Shown piece by piece: positions 11,054 through 21,211 of a stretch of DNA of 32,345 nucleotides. How positions within the stretch are numbered: the first letter of the stretch is position 1; every line of letters starts with the position of its first letter. Below the pieces are notes generated by a model, which was not told the DNA's origin, searched no databases, and saw nothing but the letters and a program-made list of their open reading frames with translations. A program made the position numbers and the translations under genes. The DNA comes from Cylindrodendrum hubeiense (Eukaryota; Ascomycota; Sordariomycetes; Hypocreales; Nectriaceae), in contig JAANBB010000445.1 of the NCBI GenBank assembly GCA_014621425.1, positions 1 through 32,345 of the forward strand. Reading direction: 5' to 3'.

Positions 11054-12764
11054 GGCGAGGTCGTCTTGAAAATTATCAGAAAATAATTAAAAGGAGCAAA
11101 AGGGGATATACGCGTGAATGTTGAGCGGACGCTGGGGGATCAAATACCGCGGTTATAGCGCTGGAAATGAAAGTGCGAGTGTCGCCCAGCTGACCCAACC
11201 ACAGTAAATGCTGAAGCAGCCACCTGTGGTGCTAAACGGGTGAGGCGTCAAGGATATCGCATTATCGTCGATAGTCTGTTTGTCTTGACGAATTGTCTTG
11301 CTGTGGCTTGCAGGAGCTGAGGCCGAGACTTCGCGCTCTAGGCTTTACGAGGCTGTGGGAGGGCAATGATCGGCGATCGGCGAGTGGCCAGACTCATGAG
11401 ATTAACGTTTTAGGGCAAATCTGCCTTACACCCTGCACCATGGCGTTGGTCCATTTAGGCCGCTACCGTTCTTGACTCACTGTAGTACGACGGGGAAACC
11501 CAGCGAGCTGGAGCATAACTCAGTTATGTGCAGAGCCGCAATTCTAGCCGTCGTGCCACCCGGACAAGACGATAAGACTAGACCTTTCACCGGTATCTCA
11601 GAGGTGCCCCCATCCACAAGCCGCGCCAAGGAGTCGAGAACCCTGTCCTCCGATATGTTCCCACGAGTCCAGCTAAGGCTTTCTTTTTCTTGGGCCTCTG
11701 CCAAGAGCACTAGAGCTACCAGGGTGCCTTGTGGGCTGGAATACGAAGTGCTTTGAAGATTAGGCATGGTACATGCCGGCCGAGCTGTGCTACGAGTCTT
11801 GCTGCCATGTGATTCGTCGACAGACCTCCGAAAGAGGCAGTGGATCCTGACAAACAGTCTGGATTGGTTTAACTCGCAGTTGGAGAAGAGACGAGGCTCA
11901 ATCGCAACTTGTTTACGGATTTGCCGACGGTCGGCAGTAACTCTTGCGCTGAGAATGTTACCATAGCCGAGAGTGTGCCCTGCCCCCCGCCCGGCTCCCC
12001 GGCCTCCACTGAGTCCACTCTCGGCAAACCCCACCACTCTATTCAGACGCTACTTCGCACTCCAAGCCCCATGCGGATGTTTAGGGTAATCGGGGCTTCG
12101 GAAGTGTTGTTCAAGTTAGCCGGGTTCCAAAAAAAAATAAAGAAGCTCGCCCTGGACCAAAACTTTAATTGGGAGACATGAAATGGGATGGCGAGTGGCA
12201 TGATCAAACCCAACCGCGAAGTCCCAGCCATCACACCATGCCTTGTATACTCGTGCGTAAATATTTTGCCATGACATGTCGTTGGACCATTTGTCGTTTC
12301 TCTTCCTCGCTCAGAATCTCAGCTTGTGCTCCTTTCCACAAAATTTAAAAGGCACCCTTTGCACCTAAACACCACCCCGAGATAATAATCCAGGATACGA
12401 AGGTATAGCGGTTACTGGGTCTAACATAGGTGCTTATTGTTTGCTGTTACATAGCATCACGACCGATTTATTTGTGGGTTGCTGATGAAATGGTTCTGTG
12501 TTCCAAAATTCAAGCATCGCCATGTTCTGCAGGGTACGTTGAGCGTGCCTGGTGACACCGCGCTCGCTCATTAGTCAATCCACAGCCTGATGCCATGCAG
12601 GAAAGGCGCACTGCCTCATTGGGCGCATCCCAGGGCTGCAGATTTTCTGTCTCTCTCTTTTAACAAACCTCACTCTCTGCAAATCCCGTCGTCATTTTCA
12701 TATATCCAGTGAATCAATCACCCCTGTCGCCCGAACCTGCATCAGACACAACGCCTCAGCCATC
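11054..12764. other. Divergent intergenic region between the membrane-protein gene and the NLR gene
   Basis: About 1.7 kb with both flanking genes transcribed outward, so it carries two promoters. Near the left gene are an MluI-box ACGCGT at 11,110-11,115 and an AGGGG stress-type motif at about 11,101-11,105. In the middle, a 10-bp inverted repeat (11,966-11,975 and 12,016-12,025) brackets a C-rich 40-bp spacer. Upstream of the NLR a CT-rich run (about 12,648-12,680) resembles fungal core promoters. Several open frames exist here on both strands (largest 186 codons, minus, 11,477-12,037), but they overlap each other and show no domain. Confidence 0.5.
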
Positions 12765-15678
12765 ATGGACCCGTTAAGCATCAGCGCTAGCGTCTTCGCA
12801 GTTGTCCAAGTGGCTGACAGGATCATCGCGCTGTGCAAAAGCTACATCAAGGCTGTTCGCGATGCTCCATCCGATATTCGAGCATTTCTTATTGAGATAT
12901 CAGCCATCAAGTCGATGTTGGGAAATTTGAACTTTATCGCGTCTTGCAGCAACAAGACAATAGCGCTAGCCGATTTGTTTGCCAGCTCGGGCCCTATCGA
13001 AGGGTGTCGGAGGGCTGTCTCGGAGATTGAGGCACTTTTCCCCACCAACCCTACCCGCAGCGCATCGGGGGCGAGCTCCAAGAAACGAAGAGTGAAGCCT
13101 ACTTTGGAAGCTTTAGCTTGGCCATTCAAGACAGCGAAGGCAACGAAGCTCCTAGATGAGATCACACAGTACAAAACTACTATCAGTCTAGCGCTCACAA
13201 CAGAAGCTGGGTAGGTAGTAGAAGCCCTACGATGGGAGTTGGGAGTTTGGGTGTTCGTGCTGACATTTAAACAAGTCGAGATATTAAGGAGATCAAGCTC
13301 AAGGTCAATGAAATTCACACAAATCTTACAGGTATAGATGGCAGCTTTGATATTATGCTGAACTTGCGTTTACTAACGTTACGTTGGATAAGAATCCCAA
13401 CGATTTGAGGTCTATAAATGGCTTCGTGCCACTGATCCATCCAGTCTTCATCACCGGGCGTGCGACCAATACGAATCCGGGACCGGGGACTGGATGCTCC
13501 GATCTGATGAATGGAAATCCTTGACTGAAAATAATAATCGATGCGTTTGGATACATGGAGTGCCCGGAGCCGGTAAGACCATCCTTGCATCTCATTTGAT
13601 CCAGGGTGTCAAGAGTCTTTGCGAAGACCGAGCCACGACACAGAAATGCGCCTACGTCTACTACTATTGCTACTTCGGCCACAACCAGAACGAGGCAGCC
13701 CCGTTCCTTAAATGGATATTAGGTCAGCTCTGCCGTCAGGTGGATAAAATACCACCCCACCTACATAACCTTTATAAGCATGGAGGAGAGCCCAGTCTCG
13801 TTGATCTCTTACGGTCTCTCGAAGCCATCGTGGAAGAATTTGACAGCGTATACCTTGTGGTGGATGCAGTCGATGAAAGTAGGGAGCGGGCCGACCTGCT
13901 TAAGGTTCTTCGAGATCTTGTCACGGATGTGACGTTCCAGAAGGTTCGTGTCATTGTCACCAGCCGAGAGTATCTCGACATTGAAAAAGTCATGGACGGA
14001 ATCTCGGCACCTGTGTCAATGCGGAACCCACTACTCGACGAAGACATAAGACTGTACGTCCGATCGCGAATATCTACACATCCAAGGCTAAGTCTTTGGC
14101 CGCCGCACTTGCAAGTCGAAGTTTTGGAAGCGTTGTCCATCAAGGCAAAGGGAATGTGAGTCTAGCTCCAACCGAGTGACGTTTCTGATTGCGTTCTCAC
14201 TGGGAGACAGGTTTCGCTGGGTAGTTTGTCAGATTGATGTCTTGCAACGTTTGAAACCCGAAAGCGACATTGTCAAAGATGCCTTAACAAACTTACCCAG
14301 GACACTGGACGAAACCTATGAGCGAATATTTCTCCAGATTCCTGAGGAGGGCCGAATATTCGTTCACCATGCCCTAAAATGGATATATTGCCACGGGAGA
14401 TTGTGGGACGAAGATATCCCGTGCTCTATTCTCCTCCAATCCATTCAAAGAAGCACTTCGGCTATACTTCCTTCAAGCCATGATTATATTTACGACGAAG
14501 AATACCTCCGTGAATTTTGCGGGTGCTTGATCACCTCAAGCCGCGGCAAAATCGAGCATTGTCAAAAAATTCACACTGTATCCTTTGCACATTACACCGT
14601 CTGGGAATTCTTGGATTCGGAACGCATCTGGAATGTCCCTGCAGCTTTCTTTGGAGTCAATACAAAAACAACAAAGCTCGAGTTTGCTAAAATGATGATA
14701 CTTGAGGCACTCCACCCCACAAACGACGATATTTCGGACTTGATTAGGGATCGCCATGCCACTGTTGATGTTCTAAAAGAAGATTTCAGTGTGTACTGCC
14801 TAGCTTCGTCAATTCTTTCCATAGAATCGTGGAATCAGAACTTTTGTGAAGATGATGAGTTAGTGGCTTTAGCGTTTGATCTCTTAGATCCGTCTAAATC
14901 TCATTTCGAAGACCTTGAATGTGCTCTCAAACACCCTCGCCTCGATCTTGGGGACAAATTTCCCAACCCTGAACAATTCTGGCGACTTAATTGGCACAAA
15001 CCTCCGACAGTTAATCACACCGGGCTGCTACTTAACTTGATTCATATAGGTGTTCATATCAGAGTACTGTCAATATTCTTGATGAATGTTGACGTAAAAG
15101 AGGTTCTTACATCACAGCTTAACCTAGAATTTGACGGTGTGAATCCAGTTACAGGTCATTTCGAATATTATCACTTTCAAGGGACTGTCGTGGAACTTTG
15201 TGCACAGTTGGGTGGGAGAAGGTCAGATTTCTTGAGTATTGCAGTCGATTTCGGGTCAAGATTTTATGATCCTTCGAAGACGCTATTGTCTTTGATTTCT
15301 CAACACGATCATGGTCGTTATTGCGAAGATAACTGTGTGCTATTGCAAGTACTGCAGCTTGGAGCAGCTCCAACCGCCGCTGGGTACCGAATTGGACCGT
15401 TGCAGATGGCAGTTTCACTCTGGGACTTTGAAGGGGTCAAAATACTCTTAGAAGCAGGAGCGGATGCAAACGACATCGGGGACAAGAATGGGATGGAATG
15501 GGAAAAGGGTACTTTGCTCGGCTGGTTCCGCGATCTCCGTGATTGCAGCCCACTGTGGATAATAAGGAACAAAGATTACGAGGGTTGGTATGATTACGAG
15601 AGAAGGGGGGGACCTGATCAGATTGAGGCCATGCTACTTGCTTATGGGGCCAGGGATTTCAGAGCGGCAAGGGGATGA
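12765..15678 (+). CDS. NLR-like protein: PigL_N-type N-terminal domain, NACHT NTPase, short ankyrin-like tail
   Basis: Four exons (12,765-13,210; 13,276-13,331; 13,393-14,155; 14,211-15,678) with introns of 65, 61 and 55 bp give 910 residues. Every junction keeps frame and reads through family-typical text such as RFEVYKWLRATDPSS and KGMFRWVVCQIDVL. Residues 1 to about 150 begin MDPLSISASVFAV, typical of the PigL_N/HeLo-like N-terminal domain of fungal NLRs. The NACHT has Walker A GVPGAGKT (about 223-230), Walker B YLVVDAVDES (about 321-330) and the following VIVTSRE. A winged-helix-like region with TLDETYERI follows. Residues about 796-905 resemble two or three degenerate ankyrin repeats (LLEAGADAND). 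Such proteins act in the cytosol in non-self recognition and regulated cell death; the ligand is not predictable. A donor at 13,215 is excluded because it would leave the TAG at 13,212-13,214 in the exon. No inactivating change seen. Confidence 0.9.
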
Positions 15679-16130
15679 GATAACTAAAGGCCTAGGAGAC
15701 AAGGCGGATAAAGCAGCAGGATATACGAGTACTGAATTCAAATACAAATAAAAGGAGAAAGATGACCAGAGTACTGGATGAGGAGATTGCGCGCGTGTAT
15801 CCAAGGTTGTTTCCCTGTTTCTGAGGGCCTGACATCGCATGAATGACGATAATTCGGAATGACGGAAACGATGACTATTCCTGCACTGCCAAGAAAAGTC
15901 GATACCATCCGCTGGTAATTATATGTCAAATGGTGACGAGAAGGATTTGGACAGACGGTGAATCGGCGGCATAATGGTCGACTCGCACGCTCTGAGGGTG
16001 GCAATGCATGGATCACATATATACGGCAATAAGATCATGACGTGCGTGAAGTGGCAGATGCTGGCGGTCTTTGACCTAACGGTAAAGCCCATTGCTCAGG
16101 CTGGCACACCCCCCAACCTGATGCATTCAG
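15679..16130. other. 3' flank of the NLR gene, no gene seen
   Basis: Contains the NLR 3' UTR, with an AATACAAATAAAAGG stretch at about 15,741-15,755 as the best polyadenylation-signal candidate. Open frames here are short and overlap on both strands; none has a recognisable domain. Confidence 0.45.
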
Positions 16131-16139
16131 ATCGGAGCT

Positions 16140-16617
16140 TCACGGGTCGCGTTGGGTCAGGCTGCTGGAAGACCGAGGTCGTGGGTTCGAACCCGCCCGG
16201 CAGATGAAGGCAGTCTCGACGGCGCGGCTCACAGGGCGGGGGCTTGTTCGTGTGGAGCAGCCCTTGGGCCCTGGGGGTTTGCATCTGTTGTGTTGTTCCA
16301 GGACCTGGCGGCGGGTCCCAGCAGGCGTTGCACGTATTTCCGGGGGGCGCCAGGGATTGTGAATCTCCCCGTGGGCAGTAAGTGGCCTGAGGGACAGCGT
16401 GGCCCAAGAAGGCCAGCGAGCATGAGGGGCGCTGATGCCCATAAATGGCAGTAAGACCTAGCGTAGTGAACCGGGTCGCGCCCGGCGCTATGGCGTCCCA
16501 GAAATACGTGAGCGCTCGTTACAAGGGGGACGAATGCAAGAGGCCTGATCTCGGTGCTTCTTGGGTACAGATGTGGGGTGCAGTTCAGCTGAAAGACCTG
16601 GACTGACAAATCTTTTT
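16140..16617 (+). mobile_element. Candidate tRNA-derived SINE or Pol III-transcribed structured RNA
   Basis: A perfect B-box-type sequence (GGTTCGAACCC, 16,184-16,194) follows an A-box-like GGTCGCGTTGGG (16,145-16,156) at a spacing normal for internal Pol III promoters. From the B box onward the sequence is very GC-rich and self-complementary (for example GGACCTGGCGGCGGGTCC near 16,302), and no run of four or more T occurs until TTTTT at 16,613-16,617, with another at 16,622. That is the layout of a transcript of about 470 nt with a Pol III terminator. A complete tRNA cloverleaf cannot be folded: two T-stem pairs fail and no matching 5' acceptor strand is seen. No target-site duplication or A-tail was found, so a SINE, a tRNA relic or an unrelated ncRNA all remain possible. 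Confidence 0.42.
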
Positions 16618-17269
16618 GACATTTTTGGTATTTTCTCTATTCGATGGATGGATGGGCTTTCCTTTCAGTATGCTCTGGAACGAAAGGATCAAGTGGCAGT
16701 TTGATTGGGAATGGAATAATATCTGGTAGATTTACTCTGCCCAAGGCTGCACCCACGCTACTGTGTAGTGAGTCTTGACAAAGCGCGGAAGCTGCACAAT
16801 CTATCATGACCTGCTTGCTATACATGGCTTCCGCGTATATATACATTCAATTACATTCATATCCTTCACGCGTTGGTATTATATATCTATGAGTTGTTGA
16901 TGCCCGTCTGGTGCTTGGTGCCGCCTCGTTGAACTCGGCACTGCAGGTGCCGGGTGCCGTTGAAGAGGACGGGCTTGTGAGACAGCGTTCGGTTCTCGGG
17001 GATGATGCGGCAATGTCGTCGTATCATGTGTCGGCTGCCTTCAAATAAGCCTTTTTTGCAGCTAGGGGGAGTGAACAGTCTTTCCCAGCACTCGGCGCGT
17101 CGTTGCAGGTATCGCGGAACTCATTGGGTGGGCCTCAAAATCGTGTGGAGGCCTTGGAGCGACGGGAGCCAACTCGCTCTCCCTTGTCGGTGTCAGAAAC
17201 AGTACCTAGACCTCTCTATTTCTCGAGGTCTCCTGTGGTCGCAAATAAGAAATGGGTTAAATGAGGGTA
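16618..17269. other. 3' flank of the histidine-kinase gene, no gene seen
   Basis: AT-richer sequence with a short GATG tandem run (about 16,642-16,655) and a TATATATACATT stretch near 16,837. Open frames are short and without resemblance to known proteins. The right end should hold the kinase 3' UTR. Confidence 0.45.
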
Positions 17270-20200
17270 TCAGGAACAAACGCCCTTTGACTGTAAAATG
17301 GCTCTCAACTCCTTCAGCTGGACCGGCTTCGTGAGGAACAGGTCCATGCCACTACCAAAGGCCTCGCGTTGCGCGTCCGCCGAGGCCAGGCCAGTGAGCG
17401 CAACGATGAACGCAGGCTCGAGCCCCTTCTCGCGCTCGAAGGCTCTGATTTCTCTGCTGGCTACGAATCCATCCATGACTGGCATCGAAACGTCCAGGAA
17501 GATGAACTGGGATCCCTGGGGGTTTTGCTTGTATGCCGCGACGGCCTCTTCGCCATTTGTTGCTGTCCGATAAACCTGCCCCAGCTTCTTTAGATACGAT
17601 GAGAGGATTTTCAGGTTAATCGGATTATCATCCACGAGAAGATACTCGGTCGTCGTGATAGAAGCTGAGAGCCTTGGCTTCTTAAACTCGGACTGAGACT
17701 CGTCCGTAGCGATGGGCGTGGGCGGCCATTTGTCTCGAGACCTTGAGCTCAATGAGGGGATCGTGGTCTGTCTATTGTAGCTGGGGGATTCTGAAAGGGG
17801 AGGAGAAGGTTCGGGGACGGCCTTGAACTCAAACTCCGTTGGTTGGTAATCCATCCCGTTTGGAGTGCCAATTGTCTGCATATTCGTCCACCGTTGGAAT
17901 ACCAAGAGCAGTATCTTGGCCAGCTTGTGGGGACCGATGCTAATTACTTGTGAGTCCAGGGGGTCAGTTAATGAATGCAAGCACTTACGGTTGCGAGATA
18001 AACTCCACGGATTCAGCTCGATTATTCTGCTTCGAAGATGTGGAATGCTTGTACGCCACGAGAGCGTTCGCACAGACAACAACACACGGCGGCCTGGAGA
18101 GAGTCTCGCTGTGATAACGTAAGGGTAGTGCCCCTTCTGTCAACAGGACGAGATCCGGGGTGCGCGATTCAATTTGCGACGGCGAAACGACCTCCATGTG
18201 AAGCCAGTCGCGGCAGATGGCTTGTATCAAGGCATTTCCGTCATGATCTGCAGCATTTGTGCCAAGCGCGTCGCGGTCAGAGTTGTGGTCTCCAAAGCCC
18301 AGTAGGCAGACGCGAAGCCCACGAAGGTCATTAACCAGTTGTAATAGCTCATCGTCTAGTGACGAGGGGTTCTCTCCAGGCGATGGCACCGCTTTCACAA
18401 GTGGCAAGGTCACATTCACTGTGGTTCCCACCCCGTTGCGACTGTGGACAGACACATGGCCACGCAACTGCGACGTCATCTTTTTGACAAGACTTAAACC
18501 AAGGCCGGTACCTGGGGCTAGGTGATTCTCCTGGGAGAACGGCTTGAACAGGTCATTTTGAAGAAAGTCCTTGCTGATGCCTGTCCCAGTGTCCGTAACC
18601 GTGAATGTAACAAGCCTCTCTTCTTGGCGAGCCCTCTTCTGAGGTTGGCTTTGACTGAGCACAACCTTGATGATGCCCCGCTGGGTGTATTTCAACGCAT
18701 TCCCAAATAGATTCATAATGATCCGGCGAATTGCTCCAGCTTGGGTGTGAAAGACCCAGTCGCAGGTCGGATCGACAATCAGGAAGATCGAAACGTCTCC
18801 AAACATCATCTGAAGTTTCCCAGACGCCAATTTTGCGGGGCCTAGAACTTCCTCTGCTCGTAACTTGTCCAGTTGGTGATTTGCGGTGACATCACTGTGG
18901 CCCCCGCCTCTGTGGTTTTTGAACTGCGATATGGACAATTGCTGGAAGTTGTAGCCCGCATACACGCTCTCCACAACTTCCTCAGCCAAACGATCAAGCC
19001 TGACAATGGATGACAGGCTCATCATCCCAGCCTCGATTGTTTTAGTCGCGCCATTTCGTAATCCTCGGCCAGCGGCTGTTTTCTGCTGCTGCTTTGTTGT
19101 CGCCATGAAGTTATTAATCTTGGAGAAATCGAGGAGGTGATCCAGCGTATCGCTCAGCGTGCGACCGCAGGTTTCCAATGTGTGCGCAATGTCGCCTTGC
19201 ACGACGCTCATATCCGTATCACTTAGTAACTCGGCACCAAGAATGATCCCATGGAGCGGTGATCGCAGCTCGTGTGACAGGGAGCTCAAGGCGTCAGATT
19301 TGGCTTTTTCATCAAGCACGATTTCGTGTTTTGCGCATTCTGCCATTGCTAGTGTTCCAAATGCCCTCAGGTAGCTCAGCTCTGCATCGGTCAGGAAAAT
19401 CCGGGTCGGCGCGTTGGTGTAGACGAAGCCACCAGCAAACCATCGGTTTCTCCTCGTGTCCCAGACGGGGACGAAGGCCACGCTTCTGGCCCCTGGGAAG
19501 ATTTTTAGGATAATTTGGCCCTCTTTATGTCGTGCCCATAGATTTCGACGACGCTTCTTTCGGCCCGCATTCGGGTCTGGACCAGGGAACCTTCGTGCAC
19601 CCTCTCTGGGTGTCGTCACATTCCAGCTATTCGGCATCCCGGTCTGGTCCTCCTCGGACGAATCGCTGGATTGCAACTCGCCGTTCACACCAAAGAAGAA
19701 GATCTTGCCCCTCGGGTACCGTCGTAGGAGAGTCGCCAGGAACTTTTCTGCCACACTCGCGTGGAGTGCTGAATTTGCCTCCCCGTCAATGCTAGACTTG
19801 TCGGACGTGGAAAATGAAAGTACTCGACAGGGCGGCCATGCCTGTTGATCAGACGAGGAATCTTTGCTGTCGTCACTGCTGCTGCCACTTCCACTACTGC
19901 TTCTATCACCGTACGCGGATACGTAGGGGCTCGACGCGTCTTTGTTATCTGAACAATTTGGGCTGCTCAGAGCACCAAATGATCCCATGGCAGCGTCGAG
20001 GAATAGGCAACCTTCTACCTCAATGGACTCCCTGATAAGATTGGCAGCTCTGGAGAAAATGAAGTCCAGGGCACTTTGGCGAGAGTTTTCATGTATTTTG
20101 GGTGATTTCGTGGCTGTGTCGGCACAACAGCCGGTTGAATGCGAAGCTGGCATGGGTGGTGGCGAAGCTGGCCTCGCTGGGTTTGGTTGTTTGTTGTCAA

Positions 20201-21211
20201 CCCGACCATTGTGAGAGAGACTTGGGCCGTTGTGAGGTGCGGCCATTCCATTTCCATGGCCATTTTGATCATCCAGCACGTCTTGCTGAAGCTGACGCTT
20301 CTGCTGCTTGGCATTCAAGGCACCCTCAAACTTAGCATTGTCCTCGAACGCTTCAGCGTGAGGCCCGAGCCTCCACCCTGACATGGTGGCTTTCTCCTCG
20401 ATAAAGGACCCTATTCCTCTGTTCATGCGCTCGCTGCGCCTGTGGGCAGACCTTGCCTTGTTGCCTTCGAGGTACCGCATGATGGCCCTCGAGATGTTTC
20501 GCAGGATTTGGGAGTGCTGGTCGTTCCAGTCATCATGTGGCTGAGGATCGACTACACAGTATACACCTATGTTGATTCCCTTATTTGTTCGAATAGGGAC
20601 TGCGGCGTAAAATCGAGAAACGCCGGGTTGGCAGTAGACCTTGTTTGCATAGCGTGGATCGGCGCTGAGGTCGTGGACCAGATTGAGGGGAAGTTCGGTG
20701 GGATCGTTTTTGACATCGGATTGGGATGGCTCGGGTTCATAGAGGGTGGACTCGCAGATGCCATGGCTTCGAGGGACCGCGGTGCCGCAATGGTACAAGT
20801 CATCGGTGCGATGCTCAGATCGGAGGTTGGGCACCAGAGGCAGAGTCGGCGTTGCCTCGGCGATGATGTACTGAAAGCTCTCGTCGAACAGCGATATGAA
20901 GGACCGCGGAGTACGTGTCTGGCAAGCACCGAGCTGGCAAAAGGCTGTGAGGGCGGTGTCGTCTGCGGCCGTCAATGTGTCGTTTGGGAAGACACAGCCG
21001 TGCGGGTTCAAGACGGCAGTCGACAAGAGGGACGTGGAGTACCTGCAGCGCAGCACAGCGGACCGTTAGTCCTGAGGGGTGAGGGCATTGGGAATAGAGG
21101 GGGTGATGCGATTGATGCGAAGCAGATCAAGACCAACAAGACGAACCTATAAGTCTCGCGCTCACGAGCCAATTCCGTCACAGCCCTGAAGGGAGCTCCC
21201 CTGCTCTCCAT
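17270..21211 (-). CDS. GAF-domain hybrid histidine kinase with C-terminal receiver
   Basis: Three exons: 21,211-21,147, 21,042-17,989 and 17,939-17,270 (introns 104 and 49 bp), 1,262 residues. Exon 1 supplies MESRGAPFRAV...ERETYR, the expected lead-in to the YSTSLL text of exon 2; exon 2 has no in-frame ATG at its 5' end. A GAF domain lies at about 60-220. HisKA carries the phospho-accepting His in SHELRSPLHG (about 612). HATPase_c has N-box NLFGNALKYT (about 798), DTGTGIS (about 838) and GTGLGLS. The receiver has DDN (about 1,143), phospho-acceptor Asp in FLDVSMPVMDG (about 1,189), Thr in ALTG and Lys in LTKP (about 1,244). All key residues are present, so autophosphorylation on His and transfer to Asp are expected, with output through an HPt protein to Ssk1/Skn7-type regulators. 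No transmembrane helix is seen, suggesting a cytosolic sensor. The stimulus is unknown. Confidence 0.93.

Noticed and set aside
11477..12037. Minus-strand open frame of 186 codons
   Set aside because: No domain, overlapped by several plus-strand frames, and composition is Gly/Arg/Ser-rich as expected of noncoding GC-rich sequence.
16140..16215. Intact tRNA gene
   Set aside because: The TTCGA loop and B box are present, but two T-stem pairs fail and no matching 5' acceptor strand is found.
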